DNA from: Paenibacillus sp. 481
GTDB taxonomy: Bacteria; Bacillota; Bacilli; Paenibacillales; Paenibacillaceae
Length of the DNA stretch: 64,000 bases
Direction of reading: 5' to 3'
Assembly (NCBI RefSeq): GCF_021223605.1
Contig: NZ_CP075175.1
Coordinates: forward strand, 3,737,501 to 3,801,500
A model generated the notes under the pieces. It was not told the DNA's origin and searched no databases. It was given only the letters and a program-made list of their open reading frames with translations. A program made the position numbers and the translations under genes. Within the stretch, counting starts at the first letter, position 1. Every line of letters begins with the position of its first letter. This document shows, in pieces, positions 59,831 through 64,000 of this stretch.

Positions 59831-61057
59831 GTGAAAGCGCGTCTTAACGGCCAACTGCTGCTGTTGTTGGTCGTGTTCGGACTTTTTTCGTTGGCGAACG
59901 CTCTCTCTGGGACGTTCGTCAACGTTTTTTTATGGAAAGTAAAATCAGAGTTTACGTTAATCGGTTGGTTTGCATTTAGTCAGCAAATAGCGATTGGGCT
60001 CATGTTCTACACGGCTGGAAAATGGGTAAAAGAAGGCAATAAGTTGAATTGCTTACGCCTTGGTATAGGTCTTGCTAGTCTGTTCTACGCAGCCGTGCTG
60101 TGGTTAGGTAAAGCAGCCGTCTATTATATATGGCCGTTGGGACTTACCTTAGGTGCTGCATTAGGCGCATTTTGGTTGGCCTTTAACGTCATTTATTTTG
60201 AAGTAACGGACGCTAATAATCGAGACTTATTTAACGGTTCGGTCGGGTTAGTAGGGGCAGGTTGCGGTATGATCGCTCCGTGGGCGTCAGGGTTTCTCAT
60301 TTCCCAATTAGGTGGTGATCGGGGTTATCCGCTTATTTTTACGATCTCACTTGGTGTATTTATTGGAGCGGGCATGATTAGTTTTTGGTTGGAACGAAGG
60401 CCGCCAGAACAACATTATGATTGGCTAATCCCTTTTGTACAGTGGAAAAAGAAAAATAGCCCGTGGCGTGCCGCTTTGCCAGCACTTGCTGCTCAAGGCA
60501 TTAGAGATGGGGTATTTGCTTTTCTCGTCGGACTCATCGTGTATATTGCAACGACAAATGAGCTGAAGTTAGGAAGCTATACGCTCATTACGTCAGCGGT
60601 GTCTCTCATTAGCTTTTATGCAGTAGGTCGTTGGATTAAAGAGAAGTATCGGATTTCAGGCATGTTTGTAGGGGCGATAGCGATGGGGTGCGCGGTTGTA
60701 CCTCTTTTTGTTCAGTTACAATATTCGTCTCTGTTGACGTTTGGGATTATCACTTCGTTATTTTCGCCGTTATTTGTGGTTCCGATGACATCGGCTACGT
60801 TTGATTTGCTTGGGGTGGATGAACAATCTGTCCAACATCGTGTTGAGCTGACCGTTACGCGTGAGTTTGGGTTACTCGTTGGTAGGATCGTATCCATTTT
60901 AGCGTTTATTGTGTTCGTGCAATGGCGAAATGACCATCAGGCGATTGTCATTTTTCTAGCAGTCGTTGGATTTGCGCCCGTCATCACCACATGGCTGATG
61001 CGTCCGATCCTGCAACAAAAATTAAAGCAAAAAGAAAAAAGTGCTTCGCATGATTAG
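59831..61057 (+). CDS. MFS transporter
   Basis: 408 residues with about 12 membrane helices and a basic C-terminus. Loops such as WKVKSEFTLIGW and RDLFNGSVGLVGAGCG are consistent with a permease of the MFS type found in Bacillales; substrate unknown. GTG start with GCGAGGAGGG upstream. The start lies downstream of a stem that can cover part of the ribosome site. Confidence 0.83.
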   Translation: MKARLNGQLLLLLVVFGLFSLANALSGTFVNVFLWKVKSEFTLIGWFAFSQQIAIGLMFYTAGKWVKEGNKLNCLRLGIGLASLFYAAVLWLGKAAVYYIWPLGLTLGAALGAFWLAFNVIYFEVTDANNRDLFNGSVGLVGAGCGMIAPWASGFLISQLGGDRGYPLIFTISLGVFIGAGMISFWLERRPPEQHYDWLIPFVQWKKKNSPWRAALPALAAQGIRDGVFAFLVGLIVYIATTNELKLGSYTLITSAVSLISFYAVGRWIKEKYRISGMFVGAIAMGCAVVPLFVQLQYSSLLTFGIITSLFSPLFVVPMTSATFDLLGVDEQSVQHRVELTVTREFGLLVGRIVSILAFIVFVQWRNDHQAIVIFLAVVGFAPVITTWLMRPILQQKLKQKEKSASHD

Positions 61058-61103
61058 CTGAGAGGTGTATCTCCATTTGCTAACGATGTGAGCACTTTAT
61101 TTT
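61038..61103. terminator. Terminator shared by convergent genes
   Basis: AAAGTGCT (61038-61045) pairs with AGCACTTT (61091-61098) and an inner arm CGCATGATTAG/CTAACGATGTG. T runs lie on both sides. It starts within the last codons of the MFS gene. Confidence 0.65.
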
Positions 61104-61129
61104 TATGGCTAGGATGGCTTAAATGGCTT

Positions 61130-62353
61130 TTATGGCTTTGTTGCTCGACTAAAACGAAATAAATGCTCGTCCGGATGAGAGCCGTACTCTATCATGTCGC
61201 AGATGAGTTCAGACGCAATTGCACTGTACACCGTCCCATTCCCACCATACCCTTCCACAAAATAGCAATTGGGGTAATCAGGATGTGGCCCTATTAAAGG
61301 ATAGCCGTCGTGCGTTGAGCCAAAAGCGGCAGTCCAAGCATATTCGGTTTCGAATGGCCCTAAAGCAGGGAACAATTTGTTAATCTCACCACGTAACAAA
61401 TTCGCTTTGTTGCGCAGCATAGCTTCTCGTTCTTCGGGAATGGTTGTACCCTCATCCAAACCTCCAGCTACAATTCGGTTATCGGTGGTCGTTCGCAAAT
61501 ATAAATAAGGCCGTGCCGTTTCCCATATTAACCATTTCTGATGCCAATGCTGCTCTAGGTTTGGAATGGGTTGGGTTGCGATTGCAAACGTACTTTCTAA
61601 TACGGCGTTACGATCACGTTTAAGTTCTTGTGTTTCATAGCCAAGCGCGAATACAGCATGCCTTGCCGTTACTTTGAATCCTTTGTCCGTGTAACAGGCA
61701 ACGCCGTCAACCATACATTCATGACGCTGCACACGTGAATCCTCATATATACGGAGTCCAAATCGTTCTACAGCCGTGTCGATCAATGCGTGCACGCACT
61801 TGACTGGGTTGGCTTCAGCATCACCGTGGGTGACAATCGCGGCGGGCTTGCGAAAGCCAAAGTGAGCTTCAATCTTATCGGTATCCCACCACTCCACGTC
61901 AAAGCCATGCTCCAAAAGCGTAGCGTATTCATTTTCCAGTTGGGGCACATCTTCATTACAACTAGCAAAATACAAGCTGCTTCTTGGTAAAAGGTCAGGG
62001 TCGGCATTGAGTTGCTTCGGAAGTGAAAGCAGTTTCTCTACGGCCTGTTTGCATAGCGTGTAGAATTGGATTCCGCTTGCTGCTCCGAATGTATGGATGC
62101 AAGACGTTAACGATTTATCATTGCAAAACTGCAACAAGCCCGTGCTCGCGCTTGTACTTCCTCCGGCAATGCTTCTCTTTTCTAACAGGACCACATTTTT
62201 GCCTCGCTTGCCTAATTCAAAAGCCATTAGTGCTCCGCTCATACCGCCTCCTAGTACAACGACATCACATGATAAATGTTGCTCTAGTGGAGGATAGGAA
62301 CGTACGGATTGCAGAACGTCTAGCCACGGTAAAGTACCGGACTGTAATTTCAT
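61130..62353 (-). CDS. FAD-dependent oxidoreductase (DAO family)
   Basis: 407 residues. N-terminal dinucleotide fold DVVVLGGGMSGALMAFELG (GxGxxG) and the STSASTGLLQF loop typical of D-amino-acid oxidase-type flavoproteins (glycine oxidase, sarcosine oxidase, YurR-like). C-terminal GYGGNGTVYSAIASELI binds FAD. The longest frame starts at 62416, but AAAGGAG stands 9 nt before the ATG at 62353. No Rieske domain. Substrate not evident. Confidence 0.9.
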   Translation of the reverse strand: MKLQSGTLPWLDVLQSVRSYPPLEQHLSCDVVVLGGGMSGALMAFELGKRGKNVVLLEKRSIAGGSTSASTGLLQFCNDKSLTSCIHTFGAASGIQFYTLCKQAVEKLLSLPKQLNADPDLLPRSSLYFASCNEDVPQLENEYATLLEHGFDVEWWDTDKIEAHFGFRKPAAIVTHGDAEANPVKCVHALIDTAVERFGLRIYEDSRVQRHECMVDGVACYTDKGFKVTARHAVFALGYETQELKRDRNAVLESTFAIATQPIPNLEQHWHQKWLIWETARPYLYLRTTTDNRIVAGGLDEGTTIPEEREAMLRNKANLLRGEINKLFPALGPFETEYAWTAAFGSTHDGYPLIGPHPDYPNCYFVEGYGGNGTVYSAIASELICDMIEYGSHPDEHLFRFSRATKP

Positions 62354-62448
62354 GCTGGTCGCTCCTTTCATGTTACATATTTCCCTATAGATGGGTGCAT
62401 AATACATGTAGTTCAATGGTTCTCAAGTGACGAAAGGAGATAGTCTAA

Positions 62449-62703
62449 ATGGTTCAACATTCTCATGCAATGAAGGCATTATCAGCTAAAGAATTGGAGT
62501 ACATTGTCGATTCCATATCCAATGAAGACTTGCTACTCAAACAATGTGCTGCTACCGCTGCTGAAACGACAAATCCTCAAATCCATCAGGTGTTGTCTCA
62601 TCTGATAGCGGTTCATCAACAGCATGCGAATGTACTCGTGCAAAGTTTGCAGCAGCACGAGCATTTAGCACCGACCCAGCCGCAGCCCCCTTCCTCATCT
62701 TAG
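62449..62703 (+). CDS. Small coat-like protein, 84 residues
   Basis: Helical protein: LSAKELEYIVDSISNEDLLLKQCAATAAETTNPQIHQVLSHL is the first half of the CotF-type helical bundle. C-terminal tail is Gln/Pro/Ser-rich. GAAAGGAG precedes the ATG. Next to a full CotF-type gene, so probably a spore-coat partner. Confidence 0.7.
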   Translation: MVQHSHAMKALSAKELEYIVDSISNEDLLLKQCAATAAETTNPQIHQVLSHLIAVHQQHANVLVQSLQQHEHLAPTQPQPPSSS

Positions 62704-62782
62704 GGATTGCTGGCTGCACGTTGCGGAATATAGCTCGGTAACCAATTTTAGATTTTAGATTTCGTTTAAGGGGTGGGCCATC

Positions 62783-63310
62783 ATGCCACAAGGGCAAGGA
62801 CAAGGCTTTATGCCAGAGGGAGATTTACTGTACACGATTTTAGCGGATTTAAAGCGAACATCTCGCGAATATACAACCGCTGTAACGGAGGCGGCTTGTC
62901 CCGTTGTACGTCAAATGTTTACCGATTTGACGCATAGCACACTGCAACTGCAAGGAGAGCTATTTTACCTTATGGAGCAGAACAATATGTATTCTGTTTC
63001 TTCGGGTGCTTTGCAACAGGAAGTAACGAAGCAGTTGCAGCAAAATCAGCAGACCCTGCAAAAAACGCAGCAATTTTTACAGCAGAAACAACAGAGTGCG
63101 CAGTACGCGCAAACAGGGCATTCAGTAGCTCATCAACCGTCGAACTACAGTGCTGTACCTTATGCGGCGTTGACGGAATTAGACCAGCACCATGCACACT
63201 TGCATCATTCGCATCAACATCATGAGCACTCACGCCATGAACATTTACATCATGCACACTCACATCATGTTCAACCCATTCATGTGCATCAGCAGCAAGG
63301 TCATCACTAA
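62783..63310 (+). CDS. CotF-family spore coat protein with His-rich tail
   Basis: 175 residues. The CotF-like domain (about 10-85) has EGDLLYTILADLKRTSREYTTAVTEAAC and AACPVVRQMFTDLTHSTLQLQGELFYLME. A Gln-rich coil follows, and then about 40 residues (135-175) with 20 His in short His-X and His-His blocks. The tail suggests metal binding on the spore surface (inference). AAGGGGTGGG precedes the ATG. No promoter for a sporulation sigma factor was identified. Confidence 0.85.
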   Translation: MPQGQGQGFMPEGDLLYTILADLKRTSREYTTAVTEAACPVVRQMFTDLTHSTLQLQGELFYLMEQNNMYSVSSGALQQEVTKQLQQNQQTLQKTQQFLQQKQQSAQYAQTGHSVAHQPSNYSAVPYAALTELDQHHAHLHHSHQHHEHSRHEHLHHAHSHHVQPIHVHQQQGHH

Positions 63311-63505
63311 CGATGTCGGTTGGAGGCGGGTTATCCTTTCGTGGTATATTCAGGCGAAGGGGAAGCTCGCTTCTTTTATTTGTTTATTTTGTTACCGCGT
63401 TAAATGGTTCCATTGAATTTAGTTGGCAGGGAGTTGTAGTTAGGTGTATCATAGTTGTTATCATTACTGTCAATTGTAAACAGGCAACTGAGGGAGGACG
63501 CGGTT

Positions 63506-64000
63506 ATGAAAGAGCTTACCGAGTTGAAACTGAGCATTTTGCAGTTGTTAAAGGAAGACGCCAGACGTTCTTCTGACTTAATTGCAACGATGCTTGGCAA
63601 AGAAGAGGCCGAAGTACGTGCGGCCATAGCAGAAATGGAAGAAGATCACGTTATTGTAAAGTACGCCACTGTGGTGAACTGGAGTAAGGTTGAGGATGAG
63701 AAAGTAACCGCATTAATTGAAGTGCAAATTACACCTGAGCGTGGACGAGGCTTCGAAGGTATTGCAGAACGTATTTATTTGTTCCCGCAAGTGAAATCGG
63801 TGTACTTAATGTCTGGTGCATATGACTTGCTCGTTGAGGTAGAAGGAAAGAGCTTGCGCGAAGTTGCGAGTTTCGTTTCCGACAAGCTATCTCCAATCGA
63901 ATCCGTATTATCGACAAAAACACATTTTATTTTGAAAAAATATAAGCAAGACGGCATTATATTCGAGGAACACGAGGATGACCATCGCCTCGTTATTACT
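63506..64000 (+). CDS. Lrp/AsnC-family regulator (partial, runs off window)
   Basis: 165 codons visible, no stop before the window end. N-terminal helix-turn-helix region (LTELKLSILQLLKEDARRSSDLIATMLGK) and the RAM ligand domain with QVKSVYLMSGAYDLLVEVEG. GAGGGAGGACGCGG precedes the ATG. Full-length members have about 150-165 residues, so only the end is likely missing. Confidence 0.85.
   Translation, partial: MKELTELKLSILQLLKEDARRSSDLIATMLGKEEAEVRAAIAEMEEDHVIVKYATVVNWSKVEDEKVTALIEVQITPERGRGFEGIAERIYLFPQVKSVYLMSGAYDLLVEVEGKSLREVASFVSDKLSPIESVLSTKTHFILKKYKQDGIIFEEHEDDHRLVIT

Overview
The window looks like a chromosomal segment of a spore-forming member of the Bacillota, most likely Paenibacillus or a close relative. 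The evidence is: pheS-pheT behind a T-box leader followed by zapA, cvpA and mutS2; a CotF-type spore coat protein; strong AGGAGG-like ribosome sites; TTG and GTG starts; and PBSX-type (xkd) tail genes. This assignment is inference, because no rRNA or other species marker is present.

Layout. 0-11 kb: orphan PAS histidine kinase, leucyl aminopeptidase, a divergent EamA exporter/LysR pair, a secreted serine hydrolase, an orphan DRE-TIM aldolase, a YbjQ protein, a LacI regulator, a two-component system and a tRNA-Pro(TGG). 11.3-20 kb: a surface-glycan block with a DUF1796 protein, an FkbM methyltransferase, and a minus-strand operon of GDP-mannose pyrophosphorylase, GDP-mannose 4,6-dehydratase and two glycosyltransferases that carry very basic N-terminal extensions. 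The last of these is followed, in frame after its stop, by 17 CAA codons. 20-36.4 kb: an ImmA/ImmR-like switch, an ArpU-type activator, and a contractile-tail (Myoviridae, PBSX-like) gene set from tail terminator to fibre, XhlA and amidase. There is no terminase, portal, capsid, integrase or replication gene, so it reads as an R-type tailocin locus. It contains a textbook -1 ribosomal frameshift site in the tail assembly chaperone and an unexplained array of three 56-bp GC-rich repeats before the tape measure gene. 36.7-42.2 kb: a maltodextrin operon (binding protein, two permeases, GH13 enzyme) with two LacI/MalR-type palindromes and a cre-like site upstream. 42.7-45.1 kb: a 14-residue-repeat coiled-coil protein and an NCS2 purine permease. 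45.2-59 kb: phe T-box, pheS, pheT, a giant ZapA-coiled-coil fusion, cvpA, a CuA-like lipoprotein, a PF04020 membrane protein, mutS2 and a DUF350 protein. 59-64 kb: zinc-ribbon protein, MFS transporter, FAD oxidoreductase, two small coat-like proteins (one with a His-rich tail) and an Lrp/AsnC regulator cut by the window end.

The two strongest candidates for something undescribed are the 1,612-residue ZapA fusion, a Z-ring-associated domain on a predicted rod of about 0.2 micrometre with nine near-identical 126-bp repeats, and the complete headless contractile-tail locus with its own repressor/protease switch. All functional statements are from reading the sequence and family knowledge; no searches were run.
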